64,000 nt of DNA from Hominimerdicola alba (lineage in GTDB: Bacteria > Bacillota > Clostridia > Oscillospirales > Ruminococcaceae). The notes beneath the pieces were generated by a model that saw only the letters and a list, made by a program, of their open reading frames with translations, searched no databases and was not told the origin of the DNA. The stretch lies in contig NZ_FOAT01000003.1 in NCBI RefSeq assembly GCF_900109655.1, forward strand, positions 262,321-326,320, in the 5' to 3' direction. Every line of letters begins with the position of its first letter. The first letter of the stretch is position 1. Made by a program: the position numbers and the translations under genes. Below are positions 34,860 through 43,870 of this stretch, piece after piece.

Positions 34860-35861
34860 TTAAGCAAACTCGTATTCAAGTCTGCTGCATAAACAAGCTA
34901 TACTGCTGGCAGTATAATAATCGCCTGTTATCTTTTTATTTATAAGTTTACATCTTGAGCTTGCGCAGTAGTGATACATCTCACAGCCGCTGCAGCTTGA
35001 TGTTTCCTTGTTATTTATCATCTGGAGCTCCTCTACCTTAGCTTTGTCAAGCCCTGTGCTCACGTTGCCCAGATACCAGTCTTTGTCACCGACAGTAAGC
35101 GAACACGGGTAGATACTGCCGTCAGGCAGGAAGTGGAAGCTTTCCACACCGCCCGTACATTTAGCCTTGCGGACAAATTCCGACTCGGTAACGTACGAGA
35201 TAACGGCATCTCCATACTCTTTTTCTTCTATATACTCTTTTATCTTACGGAACTGCTCGAATATTATCGGCTCGTCCTCGTCCTTCCAGTGAGAGTCATA
35301 CATATCCAGCACGGGTATTATCCGTCTGAAACCCTCCTCCAGGAAATAGCAGACCGTATCGCAAAGATCACCGATAGTATCTCTTGTAACAGTCATTCTC
35401 AGCCGGACATCTTTTTTATTGCTGATATCCTTTGCTGTTGCCATGACCTGCTCAAATGAACCCTTGCCGTTTATGAACTTTCTGTTCAGGTCATGTATCT
35501 CCGCCTTGCCGTCAAGGCTCAGGGAAAGTTCGTTTATTTTATTGATTATCTTTTTTCTTCTTTCGTCATAGAGCGTACCGTTGGTAGTCATACCGTAGTA
35601 TAGCTTTGATGCAGGCACCAGAGCTTCAAAACGCTCCATGATATACTCTATTATATCGCAGTTCATCAGAGGTTCACCGCCGTGGAACTGTACTGCGATC
35701 TCATCTGCAGTTTCCCAGCAATCCAGTTTTGTCAGCATATCTATCGCTGCATCTGCGATCTCTTTTGTCATATATTCTTTCTTTATATTATTGCCTATCC
35801 TGTTGTAGCAGTAGCTGCAGTTCAGGTTGCAGTCATTCGTAGTCCAAAATACAACGTGCAT
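34860..35861 (-). CDS. Radical SAM/SPASM peptide-modifying enzyme 1
   Basis: 333 residues. Radical SAM cluster motif CNLNCSYC (Cys11, Cys15, Cys18) close to the N-terminus, GGEPL motif for SAM binding, and a C-terminal SPASM region with CTGG, PCSL, CSGCEMYHYC and further Cys for auxiliary clusters. SPASM enzymes install thioether or carbon-carbon links in ribosomal peptides. No RRE domain, so it may depend on the RRE-like N-terminus of the partner enzyme. Its ATG overlaps the partner's stop (ATGA), so the two are coupled and made in equal amounts. Confidence 0.9.
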   Translation of the reverse strand: MHVVFWTTNDCNLNCSYCYNRIGNNIKKEYMTKEIADAAIDMLTKLDCWETADEIAVQFHGGEPLMNCDIIEYIMERFEALVPASKLYYGMTTNGTLYDERRKKIINKINELSLSLDGKAEIHDLNRKFINGKGSFEQVMATAKDISNKKDVRLRMTVTRDTIGDLCDTVCYFLEEGFRRIIPVLDMYDSHWKDEDEPIIFEQFRKIKEYIEEKEYGDAVISYVTESEFVRKAKCTGGVESFHFLPDGSIYPCSLTVGDKDWYLGNVSTGLDKAKVEELQMINNKETSSCSGCEMYHYCASSRCKLINKKITGDYYTASSIACLCSRLEYEFA

Positions 35862-37117
35862 CAGATCTCACCCCAAAGCGAAAAGCCGATCTCTTTTTTC
35901 CTGAGCTTGCAGTAGTTATCAAACGACTTCTCGTTTTTCAGCGACTGCTCGAACAGGAAAGGACAATGCCAGCAGAAGTACTTTACGCTGCACTCCTTAC
36001 ATCTCTTAAAGTTTTCGGGCATTTTCTTCTCAAAGTTCAGATAGCTTTCTGTTTTTCTGAATTCCTCTTCGTAGAAATACTTTCTTATATCATCTACCTC
36101 AAGGATATTTCCGATAGGTTTCTCGGAACATTCATAAGGTGCGCACAGGAACATATTTCCCTTGGAATTCACTGTAAAGGAACCGTAGCGTCCGCCGCAG
36201 GCACCAAACTCGATGTAAGGCTGGTTCTCTCTGGTCTTCTTGACAAACTCGGGATCAACAGGATCGTTGTCCTCAACCGATTCGTCCTGAATGTACCAGT
36301 CCTTATGATCCTTGCCTCTTCCTACCGGAGAGAAGGTCCTGACCATGGGGCTGACTTCCAGCTCTTTGCACAGCTTCAGGAAAGGCTTTTCATGCTCTCT
36401 GTTCTGTGCTGTAAGTACGAAGGAGAGGGAAATATTCTTAACTCCCACCGCCTTCAGGCACCTGATGGCATTCATTACCTTTGCGAAAACTCCCGCGCCT
36501 CTTATCTCACTGCAGGACTTTTCGTCCGAACCGTCAACGCTTATGAAGACCGCATCATAGAGTTCCTTTATCCTCGCTGCGTTCTCTTCGTTGATGTAAG
36601 TGCCGTTGGTCATCAGGTTCATTTCGCCGTCAGTATTCTTTCTCAGGTATTCGCTGAGTTCAAAAAAGAACGGCAGTACCATGGGCTCACCGCCCGTGAC
36701 AGTTATCAGTCTTGGCTTAACACCGAGTATCTTATCGGCTATAGCATAGATCTCATCTCTGTCAGCTATCAGCGTCTTGGTGGTAACCGCATCTGCTATG
36801 CAGTGCTTGCAGTGCAGATTGCACTGGTTCGTTACCTCCCACTGTATATCAAAATCTGTAAGGAGTTCCTTGTCGTTCTCATCAACAAGTATCTTTTTCT
36901 CCACCAGCTTGTCATGAAGCTCGCTGAAATACTCCTTGTCGTCTTTATCTTCAAAGATGTTTTCATACTCATGCTTTCCTATACCTTTGTTAACAAAGCC
37001 ATTGAGTATATCATAGCACTCTCTGCTCATTTTCAGAAAAGTGCATTCGCATTTGTTACCGACTATTACCTGTTCCCTATTCTGCAGGAACAGCAGGTTC
37101 TTAGTAAATTTCCTCAT
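35861..37117 (-). CDS. Radical SAM/SPASM peptide-modifying enzyme 2 with PqqD-like N-terminus
   Basis: Start at ATG 37117 with GGAG 9 nt upstream; the ATG at 37132 contains the RBS itself. 418 residues. Residues ~1-85 look like a PqqD/RRE peptide-recognition domain. The radical SAM core has CNLHCKHC (Cys99, Cys103, Cys106), GGEPM and a C-terminal SPASM domain (from about 373: CKECSVKYFCWHC...C). Expected to bind the precursor leader and modify the core, probably with enzyme 1. Second gene of the operon whose first ORF is the 12-codon gene at 37168. Confidence 0.9.
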   Translation of the reverse strand: MRKFTKNLLFLQNREQVIVGNKCECTFLKMSRECYDILNGFVNKGIGKHEYENIFEDKDDKEYFSELHDKLVEKKILVDENDKELLTDFDIQWEVTNQCNLHCKHCIADAVTTKTLIADRDEIYAIADKILGVKPRLITVTGGEPMVLPFFFELSEYLRKNTDGEMNLMTNGTYINEENAARIKELYDAVFISVDGSDEKSCSEIRGAGVFAKVMNAIRCLKAVGVKNISLSFVLTAQNREHEKPFLKLCKELEVSPMVRTFSPVGRGKDHKDWYIQDESVEDNDPVDPEFVKKTRENQPYIEFGACGGRYGSFTVNSKGNMFLCAPYECSEKPIGNILEVDDIRKYFYEEEFRKTESYLNFEKKMPENFKRCKECSVKYFCWHCPFLFEQSLKNEKSFDNYCKLRKKEIGFSLWGEI

Positions 37118-37167
37118 ATTTAAAAGCTCCATTAATTATAATTTACATTGTTTCATGTTATCGGTTA

Positions 37168-37206
37168 TTAGTGACCGCCACCCTTGCCCCAAATGCGTTC
37201 CCACAT
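37168..37206 (-). CDS. 12-residue peptide gene (MWERIWGKGGGH)
   Basis: ATG at 37206 with GGGAGG 8 nt upstream and a TAA stop, encoding MWERIWGKGGGH. It is the first ORF after a LytTR-type promoter, 50 bp before the radical SAM genes, and follows the GHKL kinase gene. Too short for a signal peptide or leader. Most likely a peptide signal or its unprocessed precursor. A regulatory leader ORF is the alternative. The Trp-Gly-Lys motif resembles residues cross-linked by some streptococcal radical SAM enzymes, but this is only a resemblance. Confidence 0.6.
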   Translation of the reverse strand: MWERIWGKGGGH

Positions 37207-37239
37207 TTTGTTTACCTCCCTTCGTCTTGGTACAGTCAT

Positions 37240-37268
37240 AGTATAGCGTATCATACAGGATAAAACAA
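37240..37268 (-). promoter_or_regulatory. Promoter of the RiPP operon
   Basis: Minus strand TTGTTT (37263-37268), 17 bp, TATACT (37240-37245). Confidence 0.7.
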
Positions 37269-37275
37269 CAAATCT

Positions 37276-37304
37276 CTTGTAAAGCCCCCGTTTTTTTTTG
37301 TGAA
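37276..37304 (-). promoter_or_regulatory. LytTR-type operator of the RiPP operon
   Basis: Minus strand TTCACAAA (37297-37304) and TTTACAAG (37276-37283), 21 bp apart, ending 7 bp before the -35 box. Same geometry as the operator at 50976-51004 but a different repeat sequence, fitting a separate cognate regulator. Confidence 0.6.
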
Positions 37305-37325
37305 TGGTAATTTGGGTCGAAAAAT

Positions 37326-37359
37326 AAAAAAACAGCAGTACTTCTGCATACTGCTGTTT
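37326..37359 (-). terminator. Terminator of regulator-kinase operon
   Basis: AAACAGCAGTA / TACTGCTGTTT with a long T-run on the minus strand, separating the kinase gene from the RiPP operon promoter. Confidence 0.85.
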
Positions 37360-37377
37360 GCTGTAAAATTATTGATT

Positions 37378-38697
37378 TCACGCCGTTTCCGGCATTTTTA
37401 TCCTGAACATTACATCAAGAACGAACACAGGTGAGGTCTGCGAGATATTCACCGTTCCATCCAGTGCGTCAACGGTCTTCCTTATATTATAAAGACCGAA
37501 TCCATGCTCATTCTTGTTTTCCTTTGAAGTTTTCAGATCGGGATTTTCGGTATCTGACGGATTTGATATACATATCATCTGCATATCATTTTTAAGCACA
37601 CAGTTTACATCTATGTATCTTTCTTCGCCCTGCTTTAACCTGCGGCAGGCTTCCAGGGAATTATCCAGTGCATTTGAAAGTATGGTGCATATATCGAATG
37701 CCGATACATTTTCCGAGATCACGCCCGAGAAATTCAGCCTGAAATTCTCCTGCGCTGCTATAGCTGCCTTATCATTGAGTATTGCATCAGCGATGGTATT
37801 GCCGCTTTTGAAAGATGTTTTGTTCATCGTCGGATTGCTGGATATGGAATCCAGATATTTCAGTGCGTCATCTACCTTCTGATTGCCCAGCAATGACTTC
37901 AGACAATGCATATGATTTTTGTAATCGTGCCTGAACTTCCTGATATCAGTAGTCATCTCATCGATCTTTTCATAATACCTAGCCTGCATATCCAGCTGTT
38001 TATCCAGAAGTTCGGCAGACCTTTTATAGTAGAATTTGGACATACTGTTCATTATAAGCATTGTTATGATAAAGAATGATAGTATACAGATCGGGATAAC
38101 AAATATCCTAAGATAACAAAAAACCGTATCTATATCAGTATTGTCCCATGAAGCAACGCTTATGTAAGCTACCATAAATGAAAGGACCGTCGCGTACGCA
38201 AGAATGAAAAGATATGTCTTTCTGTTTATAAACTCCAGACTAAGTTTAAGATCTTCCTTTCTTGGTATCATTATTTTAGTAAGTACAATATAATACGTAA
38301 GATTATAAATAAAATAGACAATTTGTCCACTTAATAACTGATGATCAGCAGGAACAACAAGATTTGCCAAAAGATTTATCGTTGCACACGGACAAGCTTC
38401 AACTGAAAAATAAAGCAACGATACATACACTATTTTCAAAAGCTGTGTTCTGTGCGACAGAAACACAGCTAAAATAATAAAAAATATTCCGCTCCTTGTT
38501 ACTATCAATTCAAAATTTCTAAAGAAAACCAGCACGACTGCCTGCAAAACAATATTCGTTACCGCCAAAACATAGCTTATCTTCTTAAAATTTTTATTGT
38601 CCGAAAGCAACTTGACTGTTCCATGTATATTAACATAATACAGTATTTGCACGGCAATTATAAAAACTATGTATAAACTTCTCAATATGGTACCCAT
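37378..38697 (-). CDS. GHKL sensor histidine kinase (AgrC-like) of RiPP cluster
   Basis: 439 residues. Six or seven membrane helices fill residues 1-215. The cytoplasmic part has the GHKL H-box FRHDYKNHMH, N-box NALDNSLEA and G-box HGFGLYNI. This is the topology of peptide-pheromone receptors such as AgrC. It lies 57 bp downstream of the LytTR regulator gene and upstream of the RiPP operon, so its ligand is probably a peptide from this cluster, the 12-residue peptide or a matured precursor. Confidence 0.9.
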   Translation of the reverse strand: MGTILRSLYIVFIIAVQILYYVNIHGTVKLLSDNKNFKKISYVLAVTNIVLQAVVLVFFRNFELIVTRSGIFFIILAVFLSHRTQLLKIVYVSLLYFSVEACPCATINLLANLVVPADHQLLSGQIVYFIYNLTYYIVLTKIMIPRKEDLKLSLEFINRKTYLFILAYATVLSFMVAYISVASWDNTDIDTVFCYLRIFVIPICILSFFIITMLIMNSMSKFYYKRSAELLDKQLDMQARYYEKIDEMTTDIRKFRHDYKNHMHCLKSLLGNQKVDDALKYLDSISSNPTMNKTSFKSGNTIADAILNDKAAIAAQENFRLNFSGVISENVSAFDICTILSNALDNSLEACRRLKQGEERYIDVNCVLKNDMQMICISNPSDTENPDLKTSKENKNEHGFGLYNIRKTVDALDGTVNISQTSPVFVLDVMFRIKMPETA

Positions 38698-38754
38698 TTT
38701 TACACTCCCCTAATAATACTTTCAATAAATAATTATCCACTATGTATCACACCA

Positions 38755-39465
38755 TCATCTCGAAGTTGATCTCTTTAAATAGTTCAGATAACAATTATTG
38801 AAATCTTTGTATTTTCCTCTTGATATCACCGCCTTATGTCCGTTTGATAAGATTATACCCGTCTTATCGTATGAATTTATGTGTTCAAGATTTACTATAT
38901 ACGATCTGTTCGTCCTGAAAAATCCGCCCGAATCCAGTTCCTCTTCAAGAGCCGAAAGATTATACGGATATCTGTACGAGCCTTTTTTAGTTATTATATA
39001 GGTATAAACATTGTCCGCCTGCGCATATATAACGTCTTTTTCGTAGACCACTATGCTCTCGTTATACATATCGTCCTTGACTATAAGCTTGCGTTCGCTG
39101 CTGCTTATCTCCAAAGCAGAATCCATAGCTTCATAAAGCTTTTCCTTGCTAACAGGCTTTACTATGAACCGGAACGCATTATACTTCATGCTGTCAAAAA
39201 CTATCTCAGAATAACTGCTTACAAAAACCACTTTTGTCTCTATATTTTTTTGCCTGATACTTTTTATGGTATCCAATCCGTTCAGATCATTCATCTGATG
39301 ATCAAGAAAGATCATATCAAAAACAGTCTTGGAAGTCACCAGCTTCCCACCGTCATCAAATTCGGTTATATCAAGAATAATATTATTCTCCGTTGAATAT
39401 ATATTAAGTAACTCTATGATCTCATTCCGATACACTTTTTCGTCATCACAAACTGCGATTTTCAT
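38755..39465 (-). CDS. LytTR response regulator (AgrA-like) of RiPP cluster
   Basis: Start at ATG 39465 (AGGGGTG upstream), 236 residues. Receiver domain with acidic pocket CDDE and phospho-acceptor in MIFLDHQM; the C-terminal ~100 residues are a LytTR DNA-binding domain (YIITKKGSYRYPYNL, FRTNRSYIVNLEHI). Such regulators bind paired ~9-bp repeats 21 bp apart. Candidate sites with TTYACAAR/TTTATAAA repeats lie before its own operon (39586-39614) and before the RiPP operon. Confidence 0.9.
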   Translation of the reverse strand: MKIAVCDDEKVYRNEIIELLNIYSTENNIILDITEFDDGGKLVTSKTVFDMIFLDHQMNDLNGLDTIKSIRQKNIETKVVFVSSYSEIVFDSMKYNAFRFIVKPVSKEKLYEAMDSALEISSSERKLIVKDDMYNESIVVYEKDVIYAQADNVYTYIITKKGSYRYPYNLSALEEELDSGGFFRTNRSYIVNLEHINSYDKTGIILSNGHKAVISRGKYKDFNNCYLNYLKRSTSR

Positions 39466-39585
39466 TATAACACCCCTCTGTATCAATCAATTAACTATAC
39501 ATAATATCTTATTTTTTACATATGCTAGATTGATATATTATATATTATATATCATATTATCAGAAAAATCAATAGTTTTTTCACT

Positions 39586-39614
39586 TTTATAAAATTTTTA
39601 TCCATTTTTGTAAA
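39586..39614 (-). promoter_or_regulatory. Candidate LytTR operator upstream of the regulator-kinase operon
   Basis: Minus strand TTTACAAA (39607-39614) and TTTATAAA (39586-39593), 21 bp apart. A TATGAT -10 candidate lies about 30 bp downstream; the -35 is poor. Suggests autoregulation, less certain because the region is very AT-rich. Confidence 0.4.
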
Positions 39615-39818
39615 CCTGATGCTATTTTCTCCCAAGTTGCATGATATGCATTTATTCATCTGTACATAACAACCAAACAATTAATCATTTATGAATCGAA
39701 TTGATGTACATTAACCTGATAATAATTTCTATACATTTATTTCTTCACACCAGAAAAAACGGAGATGAGCGTCTGTCATATACGGATACTATAAACTTAA
39801 AATCGAATTGATTTATCC

Positions 39819-39844
39819 GCCGCAGAAATGCGGCTCTTTTTATT
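39819..39844 (+). terminator. Orphan terminator hairpin
   Basis: GCCGCA, GAAA tetraloop, TGCGGC, then a T-rich tract. No gene precedes it on the plus strand, so it may end a small RNA or be part of a riboswitch-like leader. Confidence 0.65.
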
Positions 39845-40022
39845 TTCAAAAAAATGCAGATGACTATATAATATGCCCCAGCATTATCCCGGATTGGCAA
39901 AAGCCATTGAAAACCAAGCAAAAGTGCGCTATAATAATATAAAAGCAAGCAACCAAAAGCTTCCAGTTTTGAGGAACCATAAAATTTGACTAAAAGCAAG
40001 AAAAAGTTTAAAAAATAAAATA

Positions 40023-40049
40023 TTATAGCGCTTACAAAAGTGCTATAAT
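40023..40049 (+). promoter_or_regulatory. Antiporter promoter with overlapping operator
   Basis: Extended -10 TGCTATAAT (TATAAT at 40044-40049) lies inside an 11-bp inverted repeat with one mismatch, so a repressor bound there would block transcription. Confidence 0.5.
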
Positions 40050-40112
40050 TAAAAAGTATAACGATCGGCAGATACCCTCTGCCCTAAAATTCAAAGGAAG
40101 GACAAATTTCAT

Positions 40113-41750
40113 ATGAAAAACAAATACGTCAGTAAGATCAGTTTTGCGCTGATCGTTGTGGTGTTTGTCATATTATGTATGGTACAAGCACCCATCAGCG
40201 ATGCGGTGGGCTCCCTTTGGTCACTGCTTCCGCCCATCGTTGCCATCGGACTTGCGCTGATGACCAAAGAGGTCTATTCATCGCTTTTTGTAGGCATACT
40301 GACAGGCGGTATGCTGTATGCCATAACCGAACACAGCGGATTTTCGGGAATGTTCAATGCGGTGGTAAAAGACGGCATAATTGCCAATCTGGCAGACGGC
40401 TACAATGTGGGCATACTGCTGTTTCTGGTAGTGCTTGGCACGATAGTGGTGCTGATGAACAAGGCGGGCGGCAGCCGCGCTTACGGAGAATGGGCATCAA
40501 AGCACATCAAGACCCGCTCGGGTGCCTGTTTATCCACGTTTCTGCTGGGCGTAATGATATTTGTGGACGATTATTTCAACTGTCTGACCGTAGGTTCGGT
40601 AATGCGCCCCATCACCGATAAGCACAAGGTATCACGTGCAAAGCTTGCATACCTTATAGATGCCACTGCCGCACCTGTATGCATCATCGCACCCATATCA
40701 TCATGGGCGGCGGCTGTTGCGGGCACTGTTGACGGCGTGAACGGCATATCCCTGTTCATACGTACCATACCCTACAATCTGTACGCCCTGCTGACGCTTA
40801 TAATGGTCATCTTCATGGCTTTGTCAGATGTTGATTACGGTCCCATGAAACGCCATGAGGCAAACGCCGCTAAAGGCGACCTCTTCACCACCCGCAACAA
40901 GGTCTACCCCGAGGACGCAAAGCCCGAACACAGCAGAGGAAAGGTCATCGACCTGATACTGCCTGTGGTGATACTCATTGCACTTTGTGTGCTGGGCATG
41001 GTTTACACAGGCGGACTGTTCAGCGGCGAATCATTCCTGAATGCCTTTGCAAACTGCGATGCTTCCTTCGGTCTTGCAGTGGGTTCTCTCGGTGCGCTTA
41101 TCGTGATAATACTGTACTTCCTTGCACGCCGCGTGCTTACTTTCACCGACTGCATGGATTCCATCACAGACGGTTTCAGGCAGATGGTGCCTGCCATACT
41201 GATACTCACCTTTGCATGGACACTGAAGACCATGACAAATCTGCTTCAGGCAAGCGTATACGTTTCCGAGTTGGTTGAAAACGCCCACACCATGCAGATA
41301 CTCCTGCCAATGATACTCTTTGTTGTGGCAGTGGGACTTGCCTTTGCAACAGGCACCTCATGGGGAACTTTCGGTATCCTCATTCCCATCGTAACGGGTG
41401 TGTTCTCCTCTCAGCTGGTACAGAACGGTGACAGCGTAACAATCCCGCCCATTGTGATAATCTGCATCTCGGCTTGTCTTTCGGGGGCTGTATGCGGCGA
41501 CCATTGTTCGCCCATATCCGATACAACGATAATGGCTTCAACAGGTGCCCAGTGCGACCATGTCAACCATGTATCAACCCAGCTGCCCTATGCTTTCACA
41601 GTTGCAGTTGTCTGCGCAGTGGGATATCTGCTGGCAGGATTTGTACAGAACGTGTTTGTCGTTCTGGGCAGCAGTATACTGATGATGCTCGGCACATTGT
41701 TCATCATACGCAATCTTTCAAAGTCCAAAAAAGAACCAAAGGCGGAATGA
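40113..41750 (+). CDS. NhaC-family Na+/H+ antiporter
   Basis: 545 residues, about twelve membrane helices. Family features include VGILTGGMLYAI near residue 60, the charged VDDYFNCLTVGSVMRP segment in the middle and GDHCSPISDTTIMAST near the C-terminus. NhaC-type carriers exchange sodium for protons or swap organic substrates. The monocistronic layout with an inverted repeat over the promoter suggests regulation by an unlinked repressor. AAGGAAGG lies 9 nt before the ATG. The substrate cannot be fixed from sequence. Confidence 0.85.
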   Translation: MKNKYVSKISFALIVVVFVILCMVQAPISDAVGSLWSLLPPIVAIGLALMTKEVYSSLFVGILTGGMLYAITEHSGFSGMFNAVVKDGIIANLADGYNVGILLFLVVLGTIVVLMNKAGGSRAYGEWASKHIKTRSGACLSTFLLGVMIFVDDYFNCLTVGSVMRPITDKHKVSRAKLAYLIDATAAPVCIIAPISSWAAAVAGTVDGVNGISLFIRTIPYNLYALLTLIMVIFMALSDVDYGPMKRHEANAAKGDLFTTRNKVYPEDAKPEHSRGKVIDLILPVVILIALCVLGMVYTGGLFSGESFLNAFANCDASFGLAVGSLGALIVIILYFLARRVLTFTDCMDSITDGFRQMVPAILILTFAWTLKTMTNLLQASVYVSELVENAHTMQILLPMILFVVAVGLAFATGTSWGTFGILIPIVTGVFSSQLVQNGDSVTIPPIVIICISACLSGAVCGDHCSPISDTTIMASTGAQCDHVNHVSTQLPYAFTVAVVCAVGYLLAGFVQNVFVVLGSSILMMLGTLFIIRNLSKSKKEPKAE

Positions 41751-41761
41751 CCGCATATAAC

Positions 41762-41795
41762 AAAAGCCCTGATCTAAATCAGGGCTTTTATATTT
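41762..41795. terminator. Bidirectional terminator
   Basis: AAAAGCCCTGAT / ATCAGGGCTTTT, perfect 12-bp stem with A- and T-runs on both sides, between convergent antiporter and sigma-factor genes. Confidence 0.85.
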
Positions 41796-41860
41796 CGCTT
41801 TATTGTCTCGGTTTTATAAGCGTTTTTCTTTCTCCATTTTCCTCTTCGATCGTATGGTGC

Positions 41861-43870
41861 TTAATTATTCCACAGACTTAATACTGCAATATCGCATATG
41901 GGATCAAAACCGAGATCATCGAGATCAACGCTGATATCACCTACATTGGAATTATTCACATACCATTCACCGTATTCAGCTTTAAGTGCTTTTATCTGGT
42001 CCTTAACTATTTCCTCCTGCCCGTCAGTCAGGTCGAAATGCAGATACCATGTTCTTCCGTCGATATCAACGTCTGCACAAAGTTCAAGTGAAGTGCCTAT
42101 CCCGTGTATCGAAAGGTCAGTTCCAAGGGTCTGCTCGATATCGCTGTAATTCATGCCGACAGTCAAGCCCTCACCCACATATGCACCCTCATACAGGTTG
42201 AGCTGTTCCTTATTATTGCCGAGTATCCTATACTCAGTGCCATATATGCTCTTATCATTTACGCCATAGTCAACATCATCACCTGGCTGAGTGTCCATAA
42301 CTCCTGCCTGATTCATACCCAATACATACTCAGGGAATGCAGAGAACTTGTAACCGTAATACGGAGCCTGAGCGATTTCTGACATAACTATCTCATAATC
42401 ATTGTCGGAAAGCGCTTTCAGCTGATCAACGCTCATCGACAGCATCTCATCAACGCTCATGTAAGGTATGCCTTTTTCAGCCTCGATATTGGCATCATCG
42501 GGAAGCTTTTCTGCATTGGTGCATACGGGATCAAAGTCGGAAAGATCAACATAGGCGTATACTGCATTTGCGTACTCACTTACCCTCTCCCAGCCGCGCT
42601 GAGAATAACTGCCTATATTAGAAGCAATCTGGGCATAATCACTGTCAGATATCTCAAAAGTCATGGACCACTTTGAACCGTTTATCTCAGCCGAAGACTG
42701 AACAGTATGGGGACCGTAAATAGAACTTGTCAGCATAGCAGGGATACTCGTTCCTGCCATGTTCTTGATCTCGTTATAGCCTGTACCGATAAGATCATCG
42801 GCAGTCACCTTCTTGTTATTTGTCTTCTTCTCGTTGGTGACGGTATTTACTGCGGGAGTCGCATTGCTGCCGTTATTGCTGTTATTGCCGCCTGCTGATG
42901 TAGAAGTCTTTTTCTTTTCGTTGCTCAGAGAAGTGACAGGCACGGAAGTCTTGGAATCGGTATCCTTGTCGGAAGCAGTGATCTTCTTATCTGTACTGCT
43001 TTCTGTCTTTTCAGCCAGGTACTTATCGATGGAATTGTTTTCCTCGTAAGATACTTCTACAGGAGCCTTGCTGTCGATCTGCTTTACATCACCTGCAAAG
43101 CCCTTATTATCCTTGTCAGACATTCCAAGACCGATAGGAAGGCAGATAGCCAGAACTGCCGCAGCGGATATAGCAGCGATCTTGCCTGCCAGGAATCCAG
43201 AACTTACAGCAGGTGCAGCAGAAACTCTGGCAGCTGCAAACTTGGGGCTGATAGTCTTTTTGAACATATCTCCCATAGGTACAGCCGCAAGTACACCACC
43301 CTTGCCGTAGAGCTTCTCTATCTGTGTCTTGAGCTTCTTTCTTGCCTGAAAGAGCTTCTGCTTTGCAGTATTCTCGTTCATGCCCAGAGACTTTGCAACA
43401 TCTGAAACGCTCATATCATTATAATAGTACAGTATGAGTGCTGAACGCATCTCGGGTTTGAGACCGTCGATAAGAGCGGCGATCTCCTTTTTGCGCTCCT
43501 TGTTTACTGCGTAGTCTTCGGGAAGCATAACGGTCATATCCATAGCGGTGGTCTCGATGGCGTAGTCCTTTTCCTCATCGGTATCGAAGCGTGCGTTCCT
43601 GCTCTCTGTCCTGAAATGATCGGTACACTTGTTATAAGCGATACTGTGGAGCCATGTGCCATAGTTCTCGGGATGATCCAGTGTATCTATCTTCTCCATG
43701 GACTTCAGAAAAGCCTCATGGGTGATATCTTCGGCAGTCTCTTTATTTTTTACATTCTTCAGCACGAAGAAGTAGAGGTTGGAATAATATTCGTTGTACA
43801 GCTTTTCAAAAGCCTTTCTGTCTCCGTTCTTTGCATCGTTAACTATATTGATAAGGTCAGTTTTCTTCAT
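41861..43870 (-). CDS. ECF-type sigma factor with transmembrane and extracytoplasmic C-terminal part
   Basis: 669 residues. Residues 1-185 are a sigma-70 region 2/4 pair (AEDITHEAFLKSMEK; LYYYNDMSVSDVAKSLGM). A membrane helix spans 231-249, then a Ser/Thr/Lys/Asn-rich linker (~250-350) and a ~310-residue domain expected outside the cell. That domain includes two related halves (MTFEISDSDYAQI; LHFDLTDGQEEI). Classical ECF sigma factors are ~180 residues and controlled by separate anti-sigma proteins. Here sensing and promoter recognition may be on one chain, released by proteolysis. The ATG overlaps the end of a 48-residue ORF upstream. Confidence 0.85.
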   Translation of the reverse strand: MKKTDLINIVNDAKNGDRKAFEKLYNEYYSNLYFFVLKNVKNKETAEDITHEAFLKSMEKIDTLDHPENYGTWLHSIAYNKCTDHFRTESRNARFDTDEEKDYAIETTAMDMTVMLPEDYAVNKERKKEIAALIDGLKPEMRSALILYYYNDMSVSDVAKSLGMNENTAKQKLFQARKKLKTQIEKLYGKGGVLAAVPMGDMFKKTISPKFAAARVSAAPAVSSGFLAGKIAAISAAAVLAICLPIGLGMSDKDNKGFAGDVKQIDSKAPVEVSYEENNSIDKYLAEKTESSTDKKITASDKDTDSKTSVPVTSLSNEKKKTSTSAGGNNSNNGSNATPAVNTVTNEKKTNNKKVTADDLIGTGYNEIKNMAGTSIPAMLTSSIYGPHTVQSSAEINGSKWSMTFEISDSDYAQIASNIGSYSQRGWERVSEYANAVYAYVDLSDFDPVCTNAEKLPDDANIEAEKGIPYMSVDEMLSMSVDQLKALSDNDYEIVMSEIAQAPYYGYKFSAFPEYVLGMNQAGVMDTQPGDDVDYGVNDKSIYGTEYRILGNNKEQLNLYEGAYVGEGLTVGMNYSDIEQTLGTDLSIHGIGTSLELCADVDIDGRTWYLHFDLTDGQEEIVKDQIKALKAEYGEWYVNNSNVGDISVDLDDLGFDPICDIAVLSLWNN

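Larger units (their letters stand above)
39615..40112. other. Intergenic region between LytTR regulator and NhaC genes
   Basis: No supported gene. It contains a plus-strand terminator-like hairpin at 39819-39844 (GCCGCA-GAAA-TGCGGC then TCTTTTTATTTT). That implies an upstream plus-strand transcript of unknown nature, or a leader for the antiporter. There is also an inverted repeat overlapping the antiporter promoter, 40023-40048 (TTATAGCGCTT with AAGTGCTATAA). Its right half recurs at 39921-39935. Confidence 0.5.

Noticed and set aside
39745-39999. 84-residue minus-strand frame before the antiporter
   Set aside because: No RBS, no promoter, and it crosses a plus-strand terminator hairpin.
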